Shown here: positions 48,218 through 59,303 of the stretch, piece by piece
How positions within the stretch are numbered: the first letter of the stretch is position 1
How the letters are laid out: every line of letters starts with the position of its first letter
Assembly: GCA_037893225.1 (NCBI GenBank)
Contig: JAZGUH010000713.1
Span: 496,001-560,000 of the forward strand
Origin: Hippasteria phrygiana
Lineage: Eukaryota > Echinodermata > Asteroidea > Valvatida > Goniasteridae
Length of the DNA: 64,000 nucleotides
Direction of reading: 5' to 3'
Notes under the pieces: generated by a model
What the model saw: the letters and a program-made list of their open reading frames with translations, nothing else
Told to the model about the DNA's origin: nothing
Databases searched by the model: none
Made by a program: the position numbers and the translations under genes

Positions 48218-48414
48218 GGGCCAATTTTACTAAGCTACTAAGCACAAAAACTGGCTTAGCATGTAAAGTCTTTCCTGGTAGACACAGGATTGCCAACAAA
48301 ATGTCCATGTGACGTATTGATTGTGACTGGTATTCAGTTGTTTGCTTCGCATGAAAATTACATGGAGTTTTGGCTGGTAACCTTTTTGTAACTAAGCATC
48401 TCTATGAATGGGTC
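48218..48414. mobile_element. Third GGGCCAATTT-family element
   Basis: Starts GGGCCAATTTTACTAAGC and ends CTCTATGAATGGGTCC, with interior phrases 'ttgcttcgcatgaaaattacatggagttttggctggtaacc' shared with 2,374-2,599. The ends are diverged. It is non-coding. Confidence 0.6.
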
Positions 48415-48584
48415 CTCTGTTGTTTTTTTGTCCACAAGTTTCATCAAGTACTTCAAATAGTTGATTTATTCACCCTTGTGAAATAACCGTACATGAACAT
48501 TTATTTTTAAATATTATGTTTACCTTTCACTAAAAATGTATTTATGCGGTCACTAATGTCAGTCAATGAGTTAGTGACCTGCAT

Positions 48585-48760
48585 GTACATGTACACTAAG
48601 TTTGTAAATGTATACAATGTCCATATGTATGCAGTGCAAATTGTTGGTACAAGTACATGTAATGTACGAAACGTACAGTCATCGTCTGCCAAATGTCAAC
48701 TAGAGTGTACAATGTACATGTGCGTATGCATGCCATGAAATGTAAACTACATGTACATGT
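48585..48760. repeat. TACATG microsatellite cluster
   Basis: Several short runs of 'tgtacatgtacatg' and 'aatgtacatgtg' within 180 bp, similar to the cluster at 40,770-41,110. Confidence 0.7.
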
Positions 48761-49191
48761 ACAATTCACTGTGTGGGCCATAAACACAAGGCAAGAACTA
48801 CAATGATCAAACCTACCTGTATATATATACAATCAATGCAGCTGTTAAGACTAAGATGCAAGCACACAGTCGTGTTTTCCTATACTACTGACTGGACAAT
48901 GCTTTGTGTTTCCTATTGTTCCTTTATTCAAAAAAAAAAAACTCCCACAGACTTAGCACGTATTTTTACATCCGAGGACCGATTTTAACAAAAGACAGAC
49001 TCCCGAGGACAAGAAAGATTCCTTTGTATTTTCTTTCTCTTCTTGTCATGTAAACGTAAAATACAGTACCAAATGTACATGTGCACATTATGCATGCATG
49101 CATACATGTACAAAATGATGTAAAATACCAAGTCTACCAATAACGTCTACTCAAGTAGATTGTGTTCTGCCATAGTTAAATACACAAATGG

Positions 49192-49413
49192 TTAACCCCT
49201 TGAGTATGTTTTTTTTATGGGAGACATCGGGGTGTCGCGGCGGCTCTGGCAGCCAAGCGAAACGGCCATAATGTGTTTGTGCAGTCAAGCATAACATACT
49301 CAATATTCCAACAATGGATTAAAACTGCACAAATAACGGCTGTAGGCGTCATCCGGCCTGGTGGCACTGGCTTTTTTTGCGTCTACAGACGTCTTCCGTA
49401 CGCAAAGGCTTAA
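49192..49413 (-). mobile_element. TTAA element, family A, copy 2 (inverted)
   Basis: TTAACCCCTTGAGTATG at the left and CCGTACGCAAAGGCTTAA at the right are the inverted termini. The interior on the minus strand reads 'gcagttttaatccattgttgg' and 'gcttgactgcacaaacacattat', as in the other copies. Confidence 0.78.
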
Positions 49414-49876
49414 ACACCATCACGTCAGTTTAGTAAGTTGCATATGGCAACTTGAACTTATTACATGAAATCATTTTTGCCATTAATTAACCCTCCTAAA
49501 GTTAAAACTATCAAAAAATCTACCCACCAACTCTCACAGCTTGTGTGTGTTTCAACCTGTCACTTGATAGGTTTTGATATATCTAGGGTAGTTGGCTCCA
49601 TTTTGGCCCTGAGAGAGGGAGGGTGAATGTGAAGTTGCAATTTAGAAAATGTCATTTCCAACTAACAAATAATTTAATGAAAAAAAATAAGCTAAATAAT
49701 GACACACTAAGAATTTTTTTTTAAATGAAGACACCAAATTCAGCTCCATGGAAAGTAATATTTAAAACAAAATGAACATTTTAATTTTGAAGACAAGATT
49801 TCCTCAGAGTCTTACCTCTGACACCATATCCCCTCCCCCACCCCTCCCCCCCCCCCCACCCCCCACCCTTTCTCAC

Positions 49877-50056
49877 CTCTGATCGCTGTTGTAGCCGCTT
49901 GTTAAGCTCATAAATTCTGTAGTCGGGCTGGCTGACAAACGGTGTGTGCCTCCTGTAGAAGGGGAGTGAGTTGAACATAGGTAATTCGGGCCCCGCCATG
50001 CCGGGAACACACTGCATGTTGCACGGGGTACACGTAGGTGGAATTGTTGAAGCCAT
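49877..50056 (-). CDS. LDB1: LIM domain-binding protein, N-terminal exon (candidate start)
   Basis: Sixty codons from an ATG at 50,056 to the donor GAG-GTGAGA: MASTIPPTCTPCNMQ, then NSLPFYRRHTPFVSQPDYRI and YELNKRLQQRSE. The block FYRRHTP...PDYRIYE.NKRLQ.R.E is conserved in vertebrate LDB2, which itself starts with a short Met-Ser-Ser-Thr leader at this exon, so the ATG here is a plausible start giving a 399-aa protein (human LDB2 373 aa). An in-frame TGA lies 24 bases upstream. Alternatively, the upstream exon at 54,848 splices in: its phase fits both an acceptor at about 50,068 (GGGAG) and a stronger pyrimidine-rich acceptor inside this exon just before GAGGCACAC. Confidence 0.9.
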
Positions 50057-51364
50057 TGCACAAACTCTCCCAAAATGTCAAAATACTACATGTTCATGTG
50101 TGTCACTCACGCTACACACACACACTGTAGTACAACAGTGAGGACTTCGCTTCTTTTTCTTTTTAGCTAATTACACATATTTTATGTCACAGACAGTGAC
50201 CTGGCGTGTGGTGCATGCAGTGAGTGTACGTTCATACATGTACATGTACATGTATGCTCAGGCAAAGCATTGCCTATACATGCACCCACTCACAGTACAC
50301 ACTTGCTTGAACCAATCTGCTGGTGAAGGGGGCTGGGGAAAAAATCCAAGACTAATATTAATGAATTTTTGGGATGGCAGTCTTTTTCCTCCAAGGCATC
50401 ATTATCATAAAGATTTGCAAAATCAATGACACATATTTACTGGGATCTGCATGTGTTATGGGCAGGGGGAAAACAATTTTAAAAAGAATATTTCCCCCTA
50501 GAATAAAATGAATTCTTCCTTCCATTAGCTTTATAGTTTTAAAATCTGCTTGTGTTTCGTGCAGGATATCCCAGCCGTTATAAAGTTCCTCAATTTCATC
50601 AGGATACTATAAATTAATATCATAATATAGCTATAAAGGATGTACACATTTTATAATCAGCAAAGCTGTGTACAGTGAGTCAGTGTACACACATTATTAT
50701 AAGCAAGTGAAAACACACAGCAATTTGCATTTTTGGTACAGTCAATAAAACACTGTCATGCATTTACATATTTATATGTAAAGTGAGATGTGCCCCGTAC
50801 ACGTACATATGGTGTCGTGTTTGGGCGGCCAGTTTTGCCGCAGTCATTCGGAAAATCAACCAAGTCGTAGAATATTCATTTTTTAATCAATATTTGACTT
50901 TAGCTGCATGGCATTACCAGCACTACTCAGGTAAACAGCGGCAACCATTCATTAACTGATGACATGACTGATTTAATTATTTATAAGTTAATGGTAATTT
51001 GCAAATGGAAGAAGCATTATAAAACAAGTGAATGCCACTACAAGTACATACACCTGTATAGACCAAAATGAATACATTTTTGTATGTGATGTGTTCATTC
51101 TGAAATGCATAATTACCCTAAAGTTTAAAGATGTACAGATTGTACCCTCCATGCTCAACAAATTGGATATTTTTCTATTGTGAGCATCTGCGACGCTTCC
51201 AAAAAGGGCATTTTTTTGCTTTCGCACCTAATATGCACACAAAGATATTGCCCGGCCCAAAATAATTTGACATTTGTGGGCGGATTGTTTCTTACAATGC
51301 CTCATTCAAAAGTGAATAACTTTTATATTGCTAGAAAAATAGCTATTTAAAAAACCGAACTTAT

Positions 51365-51555
51365 TTAACCCCTTGAGTACGGATGACGGCTATAGCTGCG
51401 GTTTGAAACAAAAAACACCTGGCCGGTTGACGTCTATACCCGCATTCGTTTGCATATTCATTCCATTGTTAGCCTATTGTGTGCATTACACTTGGCTGCA
51501 CAAACCCATCCAGCAAACCAGCGCCCCATTATAAAAGCTGTACTCGAGGGGTTAA
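51365..51555 (+). mobile_element. TTAA element, family A, copy 3
   Basis: It begins TTAACCCCTTGAGTACGGAT and ends GCTGTACTCGAGGGGTTAA. The interior is a variant ('cattccattgttagcctattgtgtgcatt', 'cttggctgcacaaaccc') that also matches the decayed pieces near 21,500 and 43,440, defining a subfamily. Confidence 0.8.
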
Positions 51556-51930
51556 AAACCAAACGTATTACAATGTAAACAAGTAGTAACATCCACACTG
51601 TTCCCCACTATTTAATTCATGAATTATTGAGCTAAATCTGTGCATATGACAACAATGTCAGATTTTCAAACTGTGAACATGGCCAAGAGCATATTGGCAG
51701 GGACTTTGTAAATTTACACAATTAAATTGCTGAAAAACCCGAGTGTATCAGAAACCAGCTTCATACAGAATCATGTCTTTCCACATCGGGCACAACAGCA
51801 AACAATGAATACTAATTGTCTCTCTAGAGTTTGCAATTCCTTGTACAATTTCTTTAGAGATAGTTATAGGATTTTACACTTGCTGCACCTTCAGAAATTT
51901 CAGTTGGCAATTTGCAATGCAAAATCATCT

Positions 51931-52010
51931 TTAATACCCTGAATCCTCCAGTCCTGAATCCTCCAATTTTAATATGATTTTCCACACACACCCTAGGGAG
52001 TTAGGGTTAA
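51931..52010. mobile_element. Miniature TTAA element, about 80 bp
   Basis: TTAATACCCTGAATCCTCC to GGGAGTTAGGGTTAA, sharing 'ctccaattttaatatgattttccacac' with 37,438-37,507. Its right end abuts the family A copy that begins at 52,011. Confidence 0.65.
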
Positions 52011-52228
52011 TAAACCCCTTGCGTACGGATGACGCCTGTAGGCGCAAAAAAAACCATGTCACCAAGCCGGATGACACCACTGGCCACTGTTTGTGCAGTT
52101 TCAATCCATTGTTGGATTATTGTTTATGATGCGCTTGGCTGCACAAACACATTGTAGCAATTCGATTTGGCTGCAAGAACCGCAGCGACAACCCGACGTC
52201 TCCCGTAAAATACCGTGCCCAAGGGGTT
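52011..52228 (+). mobile_element. TTAA element, family A, copy 4
   Basis: It begins TAAACCCCTTGCGTACGGAT (left TTAA altered) and ends GTGCCCAAGGGGTT. The interior has 'gtgcagtttcaatccattgttgg' and 'gcttggctgcacaaacacattgt'. Confidence 0.75.
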
Positions 52229-53372
52229 CCTCCCGTGCAATTCCATTTTGTTTCATTCCTCCAAGTGAAGATAACATGTGTTTTATCATCTTCTGTTTTG
52301 AATTATGATACTGTTCTTTTATTACTTTGTAGAATATAATTTCAGCAATGAAACATGCCTGTACGAGAATTTTAACCACTTATCTGACACAAACTTTCTT
52401 CAAAAACTGGTTTACTGTTAAAATGGAAAACAGAAGCAACAGAATAAAGCTTCGGAGATGGAATTGGACTACATGTATAACGTTTAAATACTAACACGAT
52501 ATCAACATGAATTCTGTTCAAAATTTGCCGATTCCAAAGAAATTGTTAAGGCCATTGATAAGTTTTAGGAGTGAAAATCCTGTTGGAATGTCAGTCGATC
52601 ATAATGTTAGTTGGCCATTTTCGGTTAACATTACCAAGGTGAAATGGATTTTTTTCGACTGATTGGAAATGAAATTAAAAATTTAAATCCCGAATGGAAA
52701 ATTTTGGAAAGTCATTCGCTGCCAAATACTGGGTTCAGACTTCAGATACATGCCGTGTATGTATGCACATATGTGTACATATCGTAATATTTACAATTAT
52801 ACGGTGCGTTATCTTTTCATGCACCTTGATGCACTCGTCATAGTGTAGCCACGTGGGATCCAACTGCCACACAAGATTCAATTAAACAATGTGTTATCGC
52901 TGAAGGACAGGTGGACCAGCAAGGTGAACGGACAGTTAGTCAGCGACGATGGCGACCAACGAGCCAAGCACTAGGGTGATCGGCTCCCCCTCCCTATCCC
53001 CCCTCCCTATCCCCCCCCCCCCTCCCCAATCGTCTGTGGTTGGGCTGTCAGGTGGAATGAGAAACGTCTTATCACCCAGGCCAGCTTGATGGGGGGTTTC
53101 CTGATGATATAAGGCAAGACGGACACACCCTGATGCAATGATCATAAAGTAGAAACACCGTAGGGACTGAGGGGCAGAGGGGGGCCTGGGGAGGGGGGTG
53201 GGAGAGGAGAGTAACAGGATGATCAATCATGCCAATAGAATGTACAAATACAATGTACAAATGTAGTGCTGAAACTATGTACAGTAAAGCCTCATTAGTT
53301 TGCAATGTGTGCTTTACAAGCATGATTTTCTTAACCCTCCTACTCCTGAGGCAATTTATAAGAAAGTTTATT

Positions 53373-54014
53373 CACCATACAAAACCATACAGTGAGTCAC
53401 TGAGTGTACAGCAGGTATACCATACAAAACCTGACAGCTGTCTGGTTTTGTATGGTCAAAAGACTTGCCTGTACTGAACTATGTAAGGTGATGAATGGTA
53501 AATCAACTTGACCTCTATGTGGCACTGTAAGGTTTTGTATGGTTGTACAGGCTGTGTCTGCTGGCAGGTACATGTACAAGGTTTTGTATGGTGAACCAAC
53601 TCCATTGTGTACTGGGGAACATTGATGAATAGGCCTATACCATTTTAGAATTAGGGTGGTTTCTCTTTATACATTATATATAACTCACCATAGAGTACCG
53701 AAGTGATGACGTCAATCAATGCAATGTTTGGAACCAGAATACATTCTAAACTGCATGTGTTTGGAACCAGTTGCCGCGGCAACTGACGTCAGACTTCGGT
53801 ACTCCATAGCCCCAAGTAGTCTGTTGATAAGCCACAATGAAGTATATTCACCACACAAAACCATTTGGCATACACTGTGCACCACAGTGAAGCATGTTTA
53901 CCATACATGTACAAAACCATGTGTATGGTTTTGCCATGTCAATAAGTTTTGCCATGTGTGTGTTAATGCTATGGTAAAACTTGGATATGAACATTTTGTA
54001 AGGTTTTGTATGGT
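53373..54014. repeat. Cluster of ACCATACAAAACC motifs in both orientations
   Basis: The 13-mer ACCATACAAAACC or its complement GGTTTTGTATGGT, exact or with small changes, occurs at about 53,374, 53,419, 53,443, 53,531, 53,580, 53,850, 53,900 and 54,002. Spacing is irregular and orientation alternates, so it is neither a tandem repeat nor a CRISPR array. Confidence 0.75.
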
Positions 54015-54847
54015 GAAATAGTAGGAGGGTGTGTGCAAGTTGAGGTGTATTGCCACAATACACATGTACATGTACATGTATAGCCGTGTCCGCATTGGAC
54101 TTTTTTTGGTAAAATGTACAGAGACTGCTGTCAACTTTACCAAATTATGTCCAGTGAGGACTGCCGGTAAACTGTCCAAACTGTCAAGTGTCGATCGTCG
54201 GTTGTCCGTTTATCCCTCTGCAGTGGGAACTTTTACAGGGCCAACCGTGCAGCGGAAGAGTTACGTCATGTACGTGGCCAGTTTTACGTCGCTGAAAGTC
54301 CAGTGCGGACAGCCACTGTGTAAAACGTGCATTTTGAACACTGCAAAATTTACGTGCCAAGGACTTTCCGCGAGCCGTGTAATCCAAGTGCGGACGCACC
54401 GAAGAATAACCACAGTGGAATGTTAACAATTACGCACGGTAACTTTTTACAAATGTAAGTCCAATGCGAACGCGGCTTATTGTAGTGCAATACATGTACT
54501 TACATTACTAGTAATGGTACAATGTATGTGCTTTTTCAACAGTGATGGATGCAATATTGTGAAAAGTACTTAATTTTGACAGTTTTTTTTATGGTGGAGG
54601 TGGAAGGGGGTTCCCATTCATTTTTATATTGTATTTCCTTTACTTTTCTTAGTTATATTTTCCCTCCCTTTGAAGATCTACCGAGTGGGGTTCAATACTC
54701 ACTATTCATAATGTAAGGGAGAAAGATTGGGTGGCAGCTAGCATACAGGTAGTTAATTGGAGTTAATTAATAACGCTAGAAAGAAATTTTAAGTTGATTC
54801 AACTAAAATAAATATGAATGAAAAGATGTCATCGAGGTGATACTTAC

Positions 54848-54968
54848 GGCATGTAGCCCTGATCTCGTCCGTCCATTGGGACCGGCATTCCTGGTGCTGG
54901 CACGCCAAAGGGGAACCGAGGCCTATCCCCTGGTCCGTCCAGGATTAGATCTTGAGGCGCCGCCCTGG
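54848..54968 (-). CDS. LDB1: LIM domain-binding protein, candidate upstream 5' exon
   Basis: The minus-strand frame reads APQDLILDGPGDRPRF, PFGVPAPGMP and then VPMDGRDQGYMP before GCC-GTAAGT, an ideal donor. MDGRDQGYMP recalls the MLDRDVGPTPMYP leader of vertebrate LDB1. In-frame ATGs lie at about 54,889 and 54,877; upstream, an in-frame TAG at about 54,980 closes the frame unless a splice acceptor ('gtgtatccag' near 54,968) is used. The phase (two bases) fits acceptors in the exon at 49,877-50,056. It is probably a first coding exon or an alternative isoform's 5' end, not proven. Confidence 0.65.
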
Positions 54969-57616
54969 ATACACAGTGGAGCTACGCGGTAAAGAGACCT
55001 CCCTCGCTTTCCCCGAGTGAGGCTTCGTCGCGTCAACTTCTTCAGTGAAGCCACTTAACCCAGAGTTTCGTTCCACAGCAAGTCTCATCCAGCCAGCAGA
55101 TCCGATGAAGAGCTACTCCGTTTACTGACTGAATGACAGGCAAGGCATTTGGCGTGGCGTTCCAGCCGTATTATCTGCAATTTTCCAAAGTGCTCTTGGA
55201 CGGCTGAGGGCTATTGGCAGCTTGATGTTCGACTCGCTGGAACTGTATTATTACCCGCTCAAAACGTGCTGGTACGGCTGCAATTCTATTGAGAGATAGA
55301 TAATCAAGATTAATGTCAATTGATAGTTTGGGGAGGTGGGGGTGATTCTAGCAACAGCCCTGCGAGAGGCAACGTAATCTGTCACCAGGACTCATCGTAA
55401 GGTTTCAATCTACTGCACAGCAGAATTTTAAGTACGGAGCATAAACGTGACCAAGTGGTTTCAGTTGACCGAGTCTGATGGACCAGATAATTGTTGATGA
55501 TTTGTTCACTGCCATTTATTACTTATGTACATGTACATGTATTTCTGTTTCATACACGTCATTCAGTATACCTCTTACTACCCCCAAATCCAACAACTGG
55601 GACTAATTCCATGGCGCTACAAATCACAAAAATTGACTTAGCATGAAAAGTTTCCTCGGCAAAAAATAGGATAACCAACCCAACTTTCATGTGAAGTATG
55701 TTTGCTTGTGACTGGCATTTTGCTGGTTTTTTTCTTTTTCTAAGCACGAAAATCAAATGGAGTTTTGGCTGGTAACCGAGACTTTTTGTGCGGGGTCATG
55801 TTTTGTGCCGGTAAGCACTTGGTAGATATTGGCTAATCTGGTAAGCATTTTGAGACGACAAAATGTGACGGGGAGTGGTACCTTCCACCTAAGATGGCAC
55901 GGGTTTAAATCCCACACGGATCAACGTGTGTATTGGGTTTTCAGTCCCTATTTGCAAAATAGTTTCAAAGAAAAATTACTGGACTGGTTACTTGTACATT
56001 TAGACACTGAGGAGTTAGTCAGACCAGTGGGTATTTCTAGACTGGTTTCTGAACCGAAAATATAGAGACCAATACAATGTAGTTACATGTAGTACATAAT
56101 TATGGTGAGTTTTGTTGGCCTTCGTGTCTGCAAGCACCCTAATCAATTCCTATTGTTTAAGAGCTAGATGTGTAGGTTTTCGTTTTCACCAATGGGGGTT
56201 CAGTCATGGAGATATTTATTTAGTTAAATGGATACATTCGTGTTGGTTTTGTCAAGTTTTCACAATGGTTGGGTAATTTCAATTCATGACAGGTATATCA
56301 ATTAACAGAGCACACACCTACAGCAATTCCTACAGGTGTAAGCTATGTATGTAATTGAGACAAGAAGGATAATGGAGGGACTGAAAGCCAGTCTATGGAT
56401 ACTTCAAGCCCTGTTGACTGTCCAGTGCAGTTAGGACAGCCAAGGCACGCTTGCCCCAAAATGGAACTCTGCTGATTTCAAAAGTGTTGGCAAGACTGAG
56501 GAGCTGAATTTCCTTAGTGAAACACGGAAAGACTACAATAGTTCCTTCCTGGTGTAACTGGCACAATGAAAGGAAACAAGCTGTTAACGACAGATAATGG
56601 TTGTTGTTGTCCTTAAAATGAAATAAAACAAACATTACTTCACACCATGCACGTATTTATCCTCGACATTCAAACTTACTTTATTGCAACTTAAACAATG
56701 CAATAACTTGGTAATAATGGGTTATATTTCCATTTTTGGCTGAAAAATCACATGCACACGGTGTGTGAAATGTTGAATTTCATGAATCGTAATCTGATTC
56801 AGAATGCATAAAATCTGAGACAAAAAATTTGTCATTTGTAACTGCAGGCTTTATTAACCCCAACAGCCCAAGCCTTTTTACTAGAATCCTTCCCTAACCA
56901 CACAAACTCCAACACTGTGTAGTAAACCAATGGCACATTCTTTGTACTTAGACAAAATCAGGGCATCAAGTCCCATGCAAAGTGATGGTGCCAAGGCTCT
57001 ACAGTACCCAATCACACAAAATTCAACACAAATGGGGTGTTTGATTTTGGCAGGTTAGGGATGGTTAGGGTTAAAGCTGTTTTCTGGGTTATGTTGAAAT
57101 GTTACAATGCAAGTAAACTTGTATTGTTTGCAATATTACTGCCCTGAGGAAGAAATAAAAGTTTCTAAATAAAATTAAATTAAATTAAATTAAATATAAT
57201 GAAAACAATTCAACATTGTGAATAAAAACTGGATATCTGCAGTATACATGGGTATACCTTCAACTGGCTTCATTACAAGGCAATTTTATCTTGAGAAACT
57301 TGGTTAGAATCAGAAGAAGAAAAAATTGGCAGTAGCTTTGCCAACCAAAACAACAATGTTAAGGGCCATTCCAAGTCAGCTCACATTACATTTTTGCTGT
57401 TATTTTTTGGATTTTCTTTTTTTAAATCATCTTTACTGACTCAATATTTTCAGATCCACTATAATACATCTACAGTACTACAGCTACATGTAGCTCTCAC
57501 CCCAAATTCAAAACCATTTTTAAATAGATGTGAAACTGTTGGCTAGTCCCATAGATCCAAACAAAAACAAACAGTTGAAAACACATGTTGATGTAACTTC
57601 TGATGAGACAACAATA
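54969..57616. other. 5' flank of LDB, no recognised gene
   Basis: GC-richer sequence at about 54,960-55,270 could include the LDB promoter or 5' UTR. A decayed GGGGCCAATTT-family piece lies at 55,610-55,800 and a SINE-like B-box phrase 'gggtttaaatcccacacggatc' at about 55,900. A 221-bp TTAA element is at 56,854-57,074. A run of 'aaatt' repeats is at 57,170-57,195. Confidence 0.45.
56854..57074. mobile_element. TTAA element, family B-like (221 bp)
   Basis: It opens TTAACCCCAACAGCCCAAGCC and closes GGATGGTTAGGGTTAA. The border logic (TTAA, then TAACCC-type inverted ends) is shared with the other family B elements, but the interior is different, so it is a separate subfamily. Confidence 0.6.
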
Positions 57617-58061
57617 TGTGACCCGCTCTGGAAAAAGGTATATTATGTCGCAAAATATGAAAAATTTGTTTTATGTATGTTTGGAAAGCCCGCAATGTAA
57701 GCTTTCATTTGGTACATGATGAAGCTCCAAAGCCCTTTCCGTTCTGGAGATATCGCATTTTTGCATATTAATTAGTTCTATGGAGTTCAAATTGCACAAC
57801 AGAGAAAACAGGCTTTGAAATAACTAGTTCTTATACAATGCAATGCAACAATGCACTATAAAAATGTTATTTTTTCACTTTATTCACTGAAATTAACATT
57901 GTTGTGCACTAAACTTGAAACTTTAGATATTTAAGATGTCATTAAAGACAAAAAACAAAAAATGAATGTTGACGAAACATTTCACCCTCTCAACATTAAA
58001 AGGGCCATTACACTTAAATGCATAGCGCGACTTATATCACCCTTTTCTGGAGCGGGTCACA
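57617..58061. mobile_element. 445-bp element with TGTGACCCGCTC termini
   Basis: The left end ATATGTGACCCGCTCTGGAAAAAGG and the right end CCCTTTTCTGGAGCGGGTCACATAT are inverted repeats of about 25 bp with small indels. A single left end of the same family ('aaatgtgacccgctct') is found at 62,666. The interior is AT-rich and non-coding. The superfamily is not determined; TA-type flanks are possible. Confidence 0.72.
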
Positions 58062-58360
58062 TATATTTATTTTGTCTACGTCATGTCATCCCCACGTATA
58101 CTGACTGACACAGTGTGTGTGTGTTTTAAAATTACTGGTAGTGGCATATTGCCGTGTATTTCCTTAAGGCCTAGGACTCACACTGCCCTTTGTGGGCTTG
58201 GCGGCATTTAAATAATTATTTACTGATAGTGAAATCTGCTGGTACCCATGCTTTTCATAAAGTGCATTGAACCACAGATGCTCATTAACCCTAACCTCAC
58301 CTGAAGCTACCCGTACAAAATACATGAACTCCTAGCAGTAAACTGTAATGTATGCAGTAT

Positions 58361-58937
58361 TATTGCACCTTCTAAATATTCATGAGCTAATGGTACCAAT
58401 TCATTGGTCAGTCAAGAATGATGCAACCAGAACAAATTTAGCTGTTTCAAAAAAGTCCTATCTCCCGGAGTGTTATTTTTTTCCTATTTTCCCTACAACC
58501 TCATCCCCTGGAGTCAAAATCCAATTATTTACGTATCTTAATGCACACGGTGCTGCACGGAAAAACGGGAAGTGAATATCGATGTCATAACAACCAGATG
58601 CAAGATGGCCGTGTCCATAGCATTGCGATTCCCTTCTCTGGATGATGAAGACATCGGACAGTTGATTTTCCACAAAGAAGCATAAAATACACGCTCCATT
58701 ATAGACGAATCGATGAAGCTGCTGAATGCATATTGTGAAGAGAAACGTCTCGCAAATTCGGATGCGCTGTCAGACATGGGAACTGGACGAATTGCTGGGC
58801 AAGTTTTATGCTAATTCACGGAAGCGGAATGGAGATTTTTATGCAAAGAAAAGCCTGCAATCTATCAGGAATGTACTCCAGCGTCACTTTGATACCACAA
58901 GAAATGTTGACATCGTGAATATTTAGAAGGTGCAATA
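58361..58937 (+). mobile_element. Element with 22-bp perfect TIRs and a tyrosine-recombinase-like relic
   Basis: TATTGCACCTTCTAAATATTCA (58,361-58,382) and its exact complement (58,916-58,937) bound the element. Inside, the plus strand reads, with frame changes and a stop, PSLDDEDIGQLIF, then RSIIDESMKLLNAYCEEKRL, then ELDELLGKFYANSRKRNGDF and KKSLQSIRNVLQRHF. This last block resembles the N-terminal SAM-like DNA-binding segment seen in Crypton-type tyrosine recombinases and their domesticated derivatives. The catalytic domain is missing, so it is a dead or parasitic copy. The family assignment rests on motif memory only. Confidence 0.6.
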
Positions 58938-58998
58938 AAACAAATACTAGGCCTACATAGTTTGTGTCGGGGGAAATATAGCATCCATTTTCCACTCG

Positions 58999-59063
58999 GT
59001 ACTGGCTACAGGCCTACCACCCCTCACCCTCCGGGTTCGGGGTGGTAGGCCTGTAGCCAGTAC
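58999..59063. repeat. Perfect 25-bp-arm hairpin
   Basis: GTACTGGCTACAGGCCTACC (first 20 of 25 bases) at 58,999-59,023 is followed by a 15-base loop and then its exact complement (59,039-59,063). Weaker complementarity ('ggggaaata...' and '...tatttcccc') extends the structure to about 58,970-59,094. Confidence 0.85.
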
Positions 59064-59303
59064 CTCGGGAAAAATAGATTGCCCTATTTCCCCTCTAACC
59101 ATGTAGTATTTGTATACTCTTAATACACTGGCATATCAGAAATTGTGGTGTTTTTTTGTAGTATAGGCCTAGTGTACTTTACCCCAAAAGCCTAGGACGT
59201 TAGAGACTTAGAGTTGATCATTTAAAGCAGTTATCCTGTTTTTTGTGCAGTTGTGGTACACAATTTAGTACATACATGTATGTATGTACAATGTACCTGT
59301 CTT

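Larger units (their letters stand above)
45662..49876 (-). other. LDB intron (4.2 kb)
   Basis: It contains the G-rich minisatellite at 46,480-47,020, the TTAA elements at 47,373-47,522 and 49,192-49,413, an inverted-repeat element at 48,218-48,414, TACATG microsatellite clusters, and a C-rich run at 49,840-49,868 next to the donor of the exon at 49,877. No further exon is apparent. Confidence 0.6.
50069..54847 (-). other. LDB 5' intron or intergenic region
   Basis: It holds TACATG runs, family A elements at 51,365-51,555 and 52,011-52,228, a miniature TTAA element at 51,931-52,010 and a cluster of ACCATACAAAACC motifs (53,373-54,014). No coding exon is seen. Confidence 0.55.
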
